From: CAYZEZ01 sp964477295
Lineage (GTDB): Bacteria > Bacteroidota > Bacteroidia > Bacteroidales > SM23-62
DNA length: 24,661 nucleotides
Assembly: GCA_964477295.1 (NCBI GenBank)
Contig: CAYZEZ010000028.1
Coordinates: 1-24,661, forward strand
Direction of reading: 5' to 3'
Shown here: piece by piece, positions 16,538 to 24,427 of the stretch
Position numbering within the stretch: the first letter of the stretch is position 1
Layout of the letters: the number at the start of each line of letters is the position of its first letter
The notes under the pieces: model-generated
Databases searched by the model: none
What the model saw: the letters and a program-made list of their open reading frames with translations, nothing else
What the model was told of the DNA's origin: nothing
Translations under genes and position numbers: made by a program

Positions 16538-16640
16538 GATCCTGATCCCGAGTACTCCCCCCCCGAGTGCTCAGGGGGGCACGGCGGGACAGGATGACTT
16601 TGGAAGGTTGTTATGCTGAACTTGTTTCAGCATCTGATAG
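16538..16640. repeat. REP-like two-hairpin element, copy 2 (permuted)
   Basis: Fills the whole gap between two convergent genes, from the base after the OLD stop to the last base before the nuclease stop. Module P comes first: GATCCCGAGTACT (16544-16556) interrupted by an extra hairpin, eight Cs (16557-16564), GAG-TG-CTC, then six Gs (16574-16579), and closing with GGGACAGGATGAC. Module M follows: ATGCTGAA (16613-16620), loop CTTGT, TTCAGCAT (16626-16633), differing from copy 1 by one loop base. Module order is the reverse of copy 1, while each module keeps its orientation. Confidence 0.75.
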
Positions 16641-18029
16641 TCAATACCTTATTATTTTTTCCACACTGTTTTTATTCATGTATGTTTTTATAATCTGGTG
16701 GATATCCCTGTTGTCTTCATATATTTTTATACAATCGAGAAAAGATTCCAGGTGCAGGTATGATTCCTCCACATCGAGGTAACCAAAACCGATATATTTT
16801 CCCTGTTCTACCTGGATAACAGATCGCTCCGTGTTACTCCTGCCTATATCGATGATCAGGAAATTTTTATTCTCATAGTAAAAGGTCCCGATAGCCTTGG
16901 TAACCCGGTTGTTATATATTGCAGCCGATTCCTTGCCCACGCATGCACCGTTACATTGTCTTATTTCATAATGAAAGCAGGCTCCATCCGTTTCATATAA
17001 ACCACAGAGTTTCTGGCACAACCAATGTCTTTCAGATAATCTGGAGAGTACGGTAGCAGCTTCTGCTTTTGAAGTAAAACATGTATGTGGTGTTTCGTTA
17101 GCTCGTCCCGATGTTTTATCGATTTTAAGATTCAGATAACCATTTTTATCCTTAAAAGAGTACAGGCCGTACTGCATTGTTTTCCGTTTTTGTGCACGAT
17201 TATAGAAGGGAACGTGCTTCTTTATCTCATTCGATTCCACCAGCAGGGCTACCAGTTCGCTGCCGGTGAGTTCATATTCGATCTGTGCAATACTTTCCTT
17301 AAGTTCAATCGATCGCCTGGAACCATTATTACTCAGGTGGCTTAAAATACGTTTACGAATGTTTTTACTTTTGCCAATATAAATAACGTGGTGCTGGTCG
17401 TTAAGGAAATAGTAAACCCCAGTTTCCTCAGGAATATTATCGAGATAAGCCTGATCAAGATTGGGATGCAGGTTTTTCAGGTTTGGACGGGCAGAAGCAG
17501 CCAGTATATCTTCAGCTCCTTCCTGGTTGCTTTCTCTCAACAAGATCTTAAGTAATTCAACAGTCGCCAGGGCATCTCCGGCTGCCCTGTGCCTGTTCTC
17601 AATTTTAATGCCCAGGTCACCGCAAAGTTTTCCCAGGCTGTATGAACGGTGACCCGGGATAAGTTTCCTGGAAAGCTGCAGTGTACACAAATTATTTCTT
17701 ATGAAATCGAATCCCAGGCTTTTAAATTCACTCTTGATGAACTTATAGTCGAAACTGGCATTGTGAGCCACCAGGATTTTATCTTCAGTTATTTCGACAA
17801 TTTGCTTTGCGATTTCATAAAATTTGGGCGCATCAGCCACCATATCATCATTTATACCGGTCAGCGAAGTTATGAAATAGGGTATGGGCTTTTCAGGATT
17901 GACCAGTGTGATGAATTCATCAATAATTTTCTTTCCATCGTATATATATACAGCAATTTCAGTGATCTTTTCTGTCCTGGGACTTCCCCCTGTGGTTTCT
18001 ATATCGACAACGGCATACATATCTTTCAT
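16641..18029 (-). CDS. DEDDh exonuclease fused to GIY-YIG (UvrC-like) nuclease
   Basis: Two-nuclease protein, 462 residues from the ATG at 18029 (MKDMYAVVDIETTGG); ATG 18020 is equally possible and the open frame reaches 18068. N-terminal DnaQ-like 3'-5' exonuclease (about 1-165): Asp9 and Glu11 in DIETT, LVAHNASFDYKF with Asp94, HRAAGDALATVELL with His147 and Asp152. Next is a GIY-YIG domain (about 199-280): ETGVYYF, VIYIGKSKNIRKRILSH, and the acidic residue in LVESNEIK. After it comes a cysteine set (LCQKLCGL, ACFHYEIRQCNGAC; Cys338, 342, 351, 359, 363) resembling the iron-sulfur region of UvrC. It therefore resembles a Cho/UvrC-like repair incision enzyme with a built-in exonuclease. It converges on the OLD gene. 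Confidence 0.9.
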   Translation of the reverse strand: MKDMYAVVDIETTGGSPRTEKITEIAVYIYDGKKIIDEFITLVNPEKPIPYFITSLTGINDDMVADAPKFYEIAKQIVEITEDKILVAHNASFDYKFIKSEFKSLGFDFIRNNLCTLQLSRKLIPGHRSYSLGKLCGDLGIKIENRHRAAGDALATVELLKILLRESNQEGAEDILAASARPNLKNLHPNLDQAYLDNIPEETGVYYFLNDQHHVIYIGKSKNIRKRILSHLSNNGSRRSIELKESIAQIEYELTGSELVALLVESNEIKKHVPFYNRAQKRKTMQYGLYSFKDKNGYLNLKIDKTSGRANETPHTCFTSKAEAATVLSRLSERHWLCQKLCGLYETDGACFHYEIRQCNGACVGKESAAIYNNRVTKAIGTFYYENKNFLIIDIGRSNTERSVIQVEQGKYIGFGYLDVEESYLHLESFLDCIKIYEDNRDIHQIIKTYMNKNSVEKIIRY

Positions 18030-18123
18030 TTCTAACTGCGGCAGGGTAAAAGAATAAAATAATTCCAAAATTATGAAACCGGCGACTCTATTTTTTTTAA
18101 CATAATTCTCCCGGTTTCCATAG

Positions 18124-18140
18124 CAACCTGCAACCTGTAA
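18124..18140 (+). repeat. CAACCTG heptamer, two units
   Basis: Two tandem CAACCTG units (18124 and 18131), then TAAC, a truncated third unit. It sits in the 169-bp region upstream of the exonuclease gene and downstream of the unknown membrane protein, both on the minus strand. It is a short member of the same array family as 24550-24661. Confidence 0.6.
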
Positions 18141-18198
18141 CTTTTATCCGATATTGATCAAACAGGAATCAAAGAGGTAGGGTGCCAGATATAAATAG

Positions 18199-18789
18199 TT
18201 ATCGGCTGGGTCGCAGCAAAGGTAATTCTCCGGGAAGCATATAGGTACTGTTAAGGTTATGATCTACCCTTATATCCCAATTTAACCGATTGAACCGGCG
18301 CGGGTAAATACCCATCCGGTTGGCTCCGGAATAGGCCAGGAAAAGATCAAGGAAAATTATAGTGGCTCCAACGAAAACTGCGTGTGGCTGCCCCAGGGCG
18401 AAACCACTGAAAATAAGATATGCCGGATAAGCGGCTGCCATTGCAGAGAGTATAACCAAACCTGCCCCGAGGGTTTTACCTTTTGAATCAGTCTGCACAT
18501 ATCCAGACAGGATGTAAATATCTTTCATAGGGACAGGCTTGTCACCAACCACTATGGTCTGTTTATCTGACAGGTACCAAAGTCCCTCCAGTCTGCTTCC
18601 ATCCAACATCTTGATTTTAATTGATTTATCCGTTCGTATGATGATAACTTTACCTGAATCCATTTTATTCACGAGGGCCAGTTGTCCATACGAATGGTGA
18701 CTGTCCGGCTGGGCAATAGCCACCCCGCCCATCAGGCAGGCTGAAATAATTAATATGAATAAATGAAAAGACTTTTCCGGTTCTGACAT
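18199..18789 (-). CDS. Unknown exported/membrane protein
   Basis: 196 residues; family not recognised. The N-terminus is a signal sequence with two possible processing sites: a type I site after AIA (residue 26, before QPDSHH) or a lipobox-like ISAC with Cys18. A soluble segment (about 33-98) contains KVIIIRTDKSIKIKMLDG and RLEGLWYLSD, beta-rich and likely a small barrel or sandwich. Two hydrophobic helices follow (about 108-132 and 136-156), and a polar C-terminal tail ends in LLRPSR. It is probably anchored in the envelope. It stands alone on the minus strand with no operon partner. Codon use looks like that of its neighbours, and the start at 18789 is the only one that gives a complete signal sequence. 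Confidence 0.65.
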   Translation of the reverse strand: MSEPEKSFHLFILIISACLMGGVAIAQPDSHHSYGQLALVNKMDSGKVIIIRTDKSIKIKMLDGSRLEGLWYLSDKQTIVVGDKPVPMKDIYILSGYVQTDSKGKTLGAGLVILSAMAAAYPAYLIFSGFALGQPHAVFVGATIIFLDLFLAYSGANRMGIYPRRFNRLNWDIRVDHNLNSTYMLPGELPLLRPSR

Positions 18790-18939
18790 TATTCTTTAAA
18801 GATAATATAAATGGAACTCCTGAGAACATTAATGATTGTACGAATCCGAACATAGTCTCTTGAAATCGTACATGATTTCTTGTTGATCGTTATGTTTAAG
18901 TTCCTGTATTATAGTGATATATAAAGAATGGAACAATAA

Positions 18940-19161
18940 ATGCAGGAGACCTATCATCATACAAGCATCTTTATGTACCTGATGGCAGATACTGCATCCC
19001 ATATTGATAAGATTCGTACTGAAAACGAGTATCACGATTTGTCTGAAAGACTACGCATTTTGCAGCGTACCATTATCCAGCTAATTATGATAAAGGAGGA
19101 GTATGAAGATAAGATCGCTGAATACCTGGAGCATCACATCGATAACAACAGGGAAAGTTAA
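18940..19161 (+). CDS. Small hypothetical protein, predicted alpha-helical
   Basis: A possible 73-residue protein, not recognised. From about residue 18 it is a continuous charged amphipathic helix (SHIDKIRTENEYHDL, IIQLIMIKEEYEDKIAEYLE), coiled-coil-like, without signal peptide or membrane span. Later in-frame ATGs at 18973 and 18982 could be the true start. It occupies an otherwise empty gap and ends 8 bp before the end of the convergent sulfatase gene. An overlapping minus-strand frame (18829-19035) is less protein-like. Support is only composition and position, so it may be spurious. Confidence 0.4.
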   Translation: MQETYHHTSIFMYLMADTASHIDKIRTENEYHDLSERLRILQRTIIQLIMIKEEYEDKIAEYLEHHIDNNRES

Positions 19162-19169
19162 TCATCGTA

Positions 19170-21653
19170 CTAATCCTTTCTGAAAACAAGCAATTCTTCT
19201 TTGTTGAACAGGGTAACAAAATCTTCTGTGATCCTGCCATTTTTATCCCTGATCCTGTCGGTACTCAGGTTAAGGTGTTTCGCCATGAATTCATAGGCTC
19301 CCAGGCGTTTGGAGAGACCATAATCATGTCCTTCCTTTTCAAGGTGCAGGTTTTCAACCAGGTGCTCACATCCGTACAACCGGTAAACATTTTTTATATA
19401 TGGATATTCCACATCAGGTGTGTTCTTTGTCCAGTCTTTACCATCCGAAATAATCAGCATCGGTCTTGGCGCAGCCAGCGCAGCAATTTCAGCATTGTTG
19501 GTTTCATGATCCTTGCTTTTGTGAATGGGCATCCCACTTTCACATATGCATCCTCCGAAGAAATGAGCAGATACCTGGACTACAGGGACAGAGACATTTA
19601 TGCGCGGGTCTACTGCTGTGAGTATAAAGGTTTGGGTCCCACCGCCGGAGGCCCCGGTAACTCCAATCCTGGAGGTATCGACTTCCGGTAGTGAATATAG
19701 AAAATCAACAACACGAATGCTGTTCCATGTCTGTAGTTTTAGAATATATGGGAATTTGTGGCTGTACCTGGTGTTTTCTCCATAACCTACCATATCATAA
19801 GCAAATACAACAGCGCCCATCCGGGCCAGTGCAGCACAACGGTTTTGCATATCATCCCGGAACCGTCCGTAATCATCAGGTTGGCTCCAATGTCCGTGGG
19901 GGCAGAGAATACCTGCATAGGGACCTTCCAATCCATCAGGACGGTACAGGTTGCCGGTAACCATTAAGCCGGGTAAACTCTCAAATGCGACATTTTCAAC
20001 TGTGTATCCATCACATTTCTTCCTGTACTTTATAACAGGATTTAAATTGCATTTCTGAGGGTATGGATTTAACCCTGCACCTTCGAGGATCTTATTTCTG
20101 ATCATTGATGCTCTCTGTTCCCATTCTTCTCTGGTATCATATAATGAGGCAAAATGAGCCAGCTGATCCCTTGCTTCCTGCTCTGTCTGATAGTATCCAC
20201 GACACAGGTATGTTGTATCGATTAATGGTTTATTGACAATTCCGGGGGGACGGTTATTTCGGCCCTCGATTCCGAGAAGTGCATCACCAATATCTGTTCG
20301 GCAACTGTCTGCCATGATACTGAGACGTTTAACTACTTCGGGATATATAGCTGCCAGGTTCGTTGATTCAGTGATGTCTTCCTTGAGATTGTATAGTTCC
20401 GGGTTTTCTATGCTATAAAGCCGGTAGGTTCCAGGCATGCCATCTTTTCCAATTTCAGCATCGATTATACTGCGATAACGGTGTGGAAAGACCAGTTTCC
20501 AGTCGCCGCTTATCATAGCCTGTAATTCGTTTTTCTGATAATAGATGAAATATGCGCTGTGCGGGTTTTGAGCATCGGGATCACCTGAAATAACCGGCCA
20601 TGCATTGAGCCCGTCAATGTGTTTGTCAGGCAATTGTGCATTAGTCAGATGGGCAATGGTTGGTAATAAATCGATGGTCATAAGAGGGGTGGAGCATTCA
20701 GCGCCCTCAGGTATATGTCCGGGCCAGTGCATAATGGCAGGTACCCTTACACCACCTTCCCAGGAGGTTCCTTTACCTTCCCTGAGTGGCTCGGCAGAAC
20801 CCCCATGTTCTCCAAAGATCAGCCATGGACCATTATCTGATGTGAATACCACTATGGTGTTATTAACTAATCCGTTGTCATCGAGGGCTTGCATTATTTG
20901 TCCTACCGACCAATCGATTTCCATGATCACATCGCCGTAGATCCCCAGACCTGATCTGCCGGCGAATTTTTCTGAGACATACAAGGGGACATGCGGCATA
21001 GAGTGGGGAACATACAGGAAGAACGGTTGTTCTTTGTGCCTGTGGATAAAATCAACCGCATGTTCCGTGTACCAGGTAGTCAGGTTAGACTGGTCAGGCT
21101 CTTCCATGATAATGGAGTCATTATGGTACAGTGGGATAGGTGGATGTCGACGGGCCCGTTCCCGCGGATTGTTCCTGGGATCGGGACTCATATCATTACT
21201 GTAAGGCAACCCGAAATACTCATCAAATCCCTGGTCTGTTGGCATCAGGCCCGGCCTGCATCCCAGGTGCCATTTCCCAAAGATGCCCGTGGCATATCCG
21301 GCCCTCTTCAACATGTCTGCTATGGTTTCTTCGTCCGGATTCAGACCATGAGTAGCTCGTGGTGAAAGGGCGCCATGGATGCCTAAACGGTTTGAATAAC
21401 AGCCGGTAAGAAGGGTACACCTGGAAGCGGAGCAAACCCCTTGTCCCACATGAAAATTGGTGAAGCGGGTACCGTTTGCTGCCAGTTTATCTATGTTGGG
21501 GGTTTTTATATCCGAACCAAAACAGCCCAAATCATGATAACCCTGGTCATCTGTGAGAATTATCACTATGTTGGGTGGTGGCTTGTGCTTTTTATTGCAT
21601 GAGGACACACTCAAAGCGAGTAATAAAAGGAGTAGGAGATTTTGAGGTTTCAC
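19170..21653 (-). CDS. Sulfatase fused to an alpha/beta-hydrolase (acetylxylan-esterase-like)
   Basis: 827-residue predicted lipoprotein (lipobox SVSSC, Cys19), starting at a GTG at 21653. Residues 28-455 form a formylglycine-dependent sulfatase: metal-binding TDDQG (Asp35, Asp36), the maturation motif CSASR (Cys74 to become formylglycine, Arg78), GKWHLG near 125, and FTSDNGPW. After a linker, residues about 500-815 form an alpha/beta-hydrolase: GILCPHGHW, FAYDMVGYG, nucleophile motif GASGGG (Ser669), SDGKDW (Asp737) and KEGHDYG (His776) complete a catalytic triad, as in dienelactone-hydrolase/acetylxylan-esterase-like enzymes. One protein could thus remove sulfate and ester (for example acetyl) groups from a polysaccharide at the cell surface. 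It lies 143 bp downstream of the EF-G gene; no SusC/D or glycoside hydrolase is nearby. The substrate is unknown. Confidence 0.9.
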   Translation of the reverse strand: MKPQNLLLLLLLALSVSSCNKKHKPPPNIVIILTDDQGYHDLGCFGSDIKTPNIDKLAANGTRFTNFHVGQGVCSASRCTLLTGCYSNRLGIHGALSPRATHGLNPDEETIADMLKRAGYATGIFGKWHLGCRPGLMPTDQGFDEYFGLPYSNDMSPDPRNNPRERARRHPPIPLYHNDSIIMEEPDQSNLTTWYTEHAVDFIHRHKEQPFFLYVPHSMPHVPLYVSEKFAGRSGLGIYGDVIMEIDWSVGQIMQALDDNGLVNNTIVVFTSDNGPWLIFGEHGGSAEPLREGKGTSWEGGVRVPAIMHWPGHIPEGAECSTPLMTIDLLPTIAHLTNAQLPDKHIDGLNAWPVISGDPDAQNPHSAYFIYYQKNELQAMISGDWKLVFPHRYRSIIDAEIGKDGMPGTYRLYSIENPELYNLKEDITESTNLAAIYPEVVKRLSIMADSCRTDIGDALLGIEGRNNRPPGIVNKPLIDTTYLCRGYYQTEQEARDQLAHFASLYDTREEWEQRASMIRNKILEGAGLNPYPQKCNLNPVIKYRKKCDGYTVENVAFESLPGLMVTGNLYRPDGLEGPYAGILCPHGHWSQPDDYGRFRDDMQNRCAALARMGAVVFAYDMVGYGENTRYSHKFPYILKLQTWNSIRVVDFLYSLPEVDTSRIGVTGASGGGTQTFILTAVDPRINVSVPVVQVSAHFFGGCICESGMPIHKSKDHETNNAEIAALAAPRPMLIISDGKDWTKNTPDVEYPYIKNVYRLYGCEHLVENLHLEKEGHDYGLSKRLGAYEFMAKHLNLSTDRIRDKNGRITEDFVTLFNKEELLVFRKD

Positions 21654-21721
21654 TCGTTTAATATTTACCCCAAAATAAGCAATGCATTGGAATTAACAAA
21701 ACCTATCACTCACACTCACAC

Positions 21722-21756
21722 CTACCTCGTACCTGGTACCTCGCACCTCGTAAACC
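21722..21756 (-). repeat. Degenerate heptamer array upstream of the sulfatase
   Basis: On the minus strand the units read GAGGTGC, GAGGTAC, CAGGTAC, GAGGTAG, four diverged 7-mers in phase, preceded by a decayed GGTTTAC. They resemble the units at 1097-1117. Position is about 70-100 bases before the GTG start of the sulfatase gene. Confidence 0.6.
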
Positions 21757-21772
21757 GTTGGTTGAAACCAAC
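21757..21772 (-). terminator. Hairpin after the EF-G gene
   Basis: GTTGGT (21757-21762), loop TGAA, ACCAAC (21767-21772) form a 6-bp stem 24 bases past the EF-G stop in its direction of transcription. Only a short GGTTTAC follows, so it is a weak terminator candidate or simply an inverted repeat. Confidence 0.3.
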
Positions 21773-21796
21773 AGCAAATGATCTCCAATTACTCTT

Positions 21797-23854
21797 TTAC
21801 AGGTCAAGTTTTTTCAGCACCTCTTCCTGTACATCTTTAGGCAGGGGCATGTATTGAAAGAATTCCATTGAATAACTGGCACGGCCACTGGTGATATTCC
21901 TCAGTTGTGTGGAATAGCCGAACATCTCCATAAGGGGGACAATCCCGTTGAGTTTCTGGGATCCTTTACGAAATCTTCGCATCTGATCAACCTTTCCCCT
22001 CTTTTTATTCAGGTTACCGATCACGTCGCCTATGTATTCATCCGGAGTATTGATCTCAATTTTCATTACAGGCTCAAGTAAAACCGGCCTGGCTTTATTA
22101 AAGGCTTCACGGAAACAGATAGAACCACAGGTCTGGAAGGCCATATCGGATGAATCCACCGGGTGGAAACTGCCGTCCAGTAACACAACTTTCACATCCA
22201 CGACCGGGAATTTGGTAAGGATCCCATCATCCATTGTTTTAATGATCCCCTTGCTTACTGAAGGAACAAACTCAGCAGGTATACGGCCTCCTTTAATATG
22301 GTCGATAAATTCGTAACCATTTCCTTTATTTGGTTCGATACGCATTACAGTATGGGCAAACTGACCTTTACCGCCTGTTTGTTTAACATATTTATATGAG
22401 TGCTCAATTTCTGCTGTGATGGTTTCGCGTAATGCTACTGCAGGCTCACCTGTCTCTGTATCTATGTTAAACTCATGCTTGAGCCTGTCCATAAGTATTT
22501 CAAGGTGAAGTTCACCCATTCCGGAAACAACTGTTTCATCTGTTTCACTATCAAACCGAACATGGAAAGAGGGATCTTCATTTGCAAGTTTGCCAAGGGC
22601 TTCACCCATCTTGCTCTGGTCTTTCCTGGTGACCGGGGAGACCTTAAGTTCAATTACTGCAGGAGGTACGTGGATTGACTCCAGGTATAATGGATTATCC
22701 GGATCACAGAGGGTATCACCTGTTTTTGTGAATTTCATGCCTACCAATGCAACAATTTCTCCGGGACCTGCTTCACTGATCTCTTCCCGTTCCTTAGCAT
22801 GGATCCTGAATACACGTCCGATGCGCTCATTCTTTTCCTTGGTTGAATTCCTTATCTGCATGCCGCTCTTCAGTTTTCCCGAGAAGATCCTTATAAAAGT
22901 TTGTTGACCCACGAACGGATCGTGGATGATCTTGAATGCCAGGGCTGAGAATGGATCGTTCAGGGAAGGATTTCTGGTATGCGATTTCTCCTCATCATCA
23001 ACATCCATACCAACCACAGCACCAACATCTATGGGAGAGGGCAGGTAGTCTACCACAGCATCAAGCAGCAGTTGAATGCCTTTGTTTTTATAAGCTGCAC
23101 CACATATGACAGGAGTGATAAGCAGTTTAAGTGTCGCCTCCCTGGTGGCCCGTTTGAGCAGTTCAGAGGGTACTTCTTTCTCTTCGAGATACAATTCCAT
23201 GATCTCATCATTGAAATCGGCCAGTTTCTCAACCAGAAATTCCCTGGCTGCTTTACATTTAGGCTGGTATTCTTCAGGGACGGCAATTTCGACCCGTTTA
23301 AAATCATGGAACTCATATCCTTTGCAGTTGATGATATCCACCATCCCTGCGAAATGCTCCTCTCTTCCTATGGGTATCTGTAAGGGCACTGCATTGGCAT
23401 CAAGGTATTTATTCATTTGTGATACCACATCATCGAAATCAGCACCTGTCCGGTCCATCTTATTGACAAAAGCAATCCTTGGTACACGGTACCTGTCAGC
23501 CTGGTTCCATACTGTTTCACTCTGGGGCTCCACTCCGCCAACAGCACAGAATACAGCCACCATGCCATCAATTACGCGTAATGAACGTTCCACTTCAATG
23601 GTAAAGTCCACGTGGCCTGGTGTATCGATCAGGTTGATCTGGTGATCTTCCCATTTACAGGTAATAGCAGCAGATGCAATGGTGATCCCTCTTTCCTGTT
23701 CCTGCTTCATGAAATCCATGGTAGCCTGGCCATCATGCACTTCACCCATCTTTCTTGAGGATCCTGAGAAAAAAAGCACCCTTTCGGTAACGGTTGTTTT
23801 ACCGGCGTCTATGTGTGCTGCTATACCAATATTTCTTAGTCTTTGCAGGGGCAT
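21797..23854 (-). CDS. Elongation factor G paralogue
   Basis: Ribosomal translocase GTPase, 685 residues, all five domains present. GTP-binding motifs: AHIDAGKT at 13-20, RGITI switch region near 55, DTPGH at 77-81, NKMD at 131-134, and the G5-like GAAYKNKG. Domain II, domain III (VSGMGELHLEILMDRL), and domains IV and V (TGGKGQFAHTVM, GGRIPAEFVPSV, EMFGYSTQLRNITSGRASYSMEF) follow. It stands alone, without rpsL, rpsG or tuf, and the insert between the switch region and DTPGH is short (CKWEDHQINLI). It therefore looks like a second EF-G, possibly of the spirochaete/planctomycete/delta-proteobacterial type, rather than the str-operon fusA. Whether it translocates or acts in ribosome recycling is undecided, so no symbol is given. 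Confidence 0.9.
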   Translation of the reverse strand: MPLQRLRNIGIAAHIDAGKTTVTERVLFFSGSSRKMGEVHDGQATMDFMKQEQERGITIASAAITCKWEDHQINLIDTPGHVDFTIEVERSLRVIDGMVAVFCAVGGVEPQSETVWNQADRYRVPRIAFVNKMDRTGADFDDVVSQMNKYLDANAVPLQIPIGREEHFAGMVDIINCKGYEFHDFKRVEIAVPEEYQPKCKAAREFLVEKLADFNDEIMELYLEEKEVPSELLKRATREATLKLLITPVICGAAYKNKGIQLLLDAVVDYLPSPIDVGAVVGMDVDDEEKSHTRNPSLNDPFSALAFKIIHDPFVGQQTFIRIFSGKLKSGMQIRNSTKEKNERIGRVFRIHAKEREEISEAGPGEIVALVGMKFTKTGDTLCDPDNPLYLESIHVPPAVIELKVSPVTRKDQSKMGEALGKLANEDPSFHVRFDSETDETVVSGMGELHLEILMDRLKHEFNIDTETGEPAVALRETITAEIEHSYKYVKQTGGKGQFAHTVMRIEPNKGNGYEFIDHIKGGRIPAEFVPSVSKGIIKTMDDGILTKFPVVDVKVVLLDGSFHPVDSSDMAFQTCGSICFREAFNKARPVLLEPVMKIEINTPDEYIGDVIGNLNKKRGKVDQMRRFRKGSQKLNGIVPLMEMFGYSTQLRNITSGRASYSMEFFQYMPLPKDVQEEVLKKLDL

Positions 23855-23880
23855 TTAATTATGAATTTAAATCAAGGCGG

Positions 23881-23912
23881 CAAAAGTATATAATATTCAT
23901 CATGTTACGAAA
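23881..23912 (-). promoter_or_regulatory. Bacteroidota-type promoter for the EF-G gene
   Basis: On the minus strand, TACTTTTG (23888-23881) is an exact match to TAnnTTTG. TTTC (23912-23909) lies 20 bases upstream, a one-mismatch -33 TTTG at the usual spacing. The predicted transcript would start about 20 bases before the ATG at 23854. Confidence 0.55.
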
Positions 23913-23998
23913 TGGATAGGCTAAAATACTGATAAATAAATGTTAAATGCGTGAACGGTGAGCAAAGGGTATGTTGGAGTCGGGTGGGATGAGTGGAT

Positions 23999-24006
23999 TA
24001 TTTTTG
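23999..24006 (+). promoter_or_regulatory. Possible -7 element for the M28-like peptidase gene
   Basis: TATTTTTG matches TAnnTTTG exactly. A partial -33 (GTTG at 23973-23976) lies 22 bases upstream, slightly longer than usual spacing. The leader to the ATG at 24089 would be about 75 bases. The 234-bp divergent gap to EF-G holds no other recognisable gene. Confidence 0.4.
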
Positions 24007-24088
24007 AAAATACATTGCCTGGCATATCTTAAATGAATAAATTTAATATAATAATGCTTTATCATTCAATAACTTAAATTTACTATCA

Positions 24089-24427
24089 ATGGATCAGCCA
24101 TCCTTCCAGTATTATAACCAGGACACCATGTATCACTGGATAGAAACCATGGCCAACCTGGGTCCCAGGAGGGCAGGAAGCCCGGCAGGTCATAAGTGCG
24201 AGGAATTCCTGCTTGGCAAGCTCCGGGATTTTGGCCTGGAAAACATTCGAAAAGAGCCCATTAACGTTGAATCCTGGGAGTGCACCGATTGTTCATTGGA
24301 TATATTTAATGGGACCGGTTATCAGAATGTGGCGGCACAATGGATCCCTTATTGTGCTTTTACACCTGAGGAAGATCTGGAAGCAACTGGTTTATGCAGA
24401 TCCGTCCAGATTATTTCAGGGGAGTAA
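24089..24427 (+). CDS. M28-like (zinc aminopeptidase) gene, N-terminal fragment, frameshifted
   Basis: 112 residues, resembling the start of M28-family metallopeptidases: MYHWIETMANLGPRRAGSP near residues 10-28, then EEFLLGKLRDFGLENIRKE and a strand region leading toward a PA-type domain. The catalytic zinc-binding residues lie further downstream in this family and are absent here. The frame stops at 24427 after a short nonsense tail (GLCRSVQIISGE). Removing one A of the AA pair at 24385-24386 restores sense: EALVYADPSRLF, then GKIVVTDICFP. So the natural gene continued in the next frame. The break may be a real mutation or a sequencing or assembly error. There is no signal peptide. It is divergent from EF-G. 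Confidence 0.6.
   Translation: MDQPSFQYYNQDTMYHWIETMANLGPRRAGSPAGHKCEEFLLGKLRDFGLENIRKEPINVESWECTDCSLDIFNGTGYQNVAAQWIPYCAFTPEEDLEATGLCRSVQIISGE

Noticed and set aside
16567..16782. Plus-strand frame across REP copy 2
   Set aside because: It runs through hairpin repeat DNA and antisense to the nuclease gene; a product is unlikely.
18829..19035. 68-residue minus-strand frame
   Set aside because: It overlaps the more protein-like plus-strand frame at 18940-19161 and has an irregular composition.
19170..21653. Two separate genes (sulfatase and hydrolase) wrongly joined
   Set aside because: The frame is continuous with no internal stop or start-like junction, and both halves are intact; the fusion is taken as real pending read evidence.
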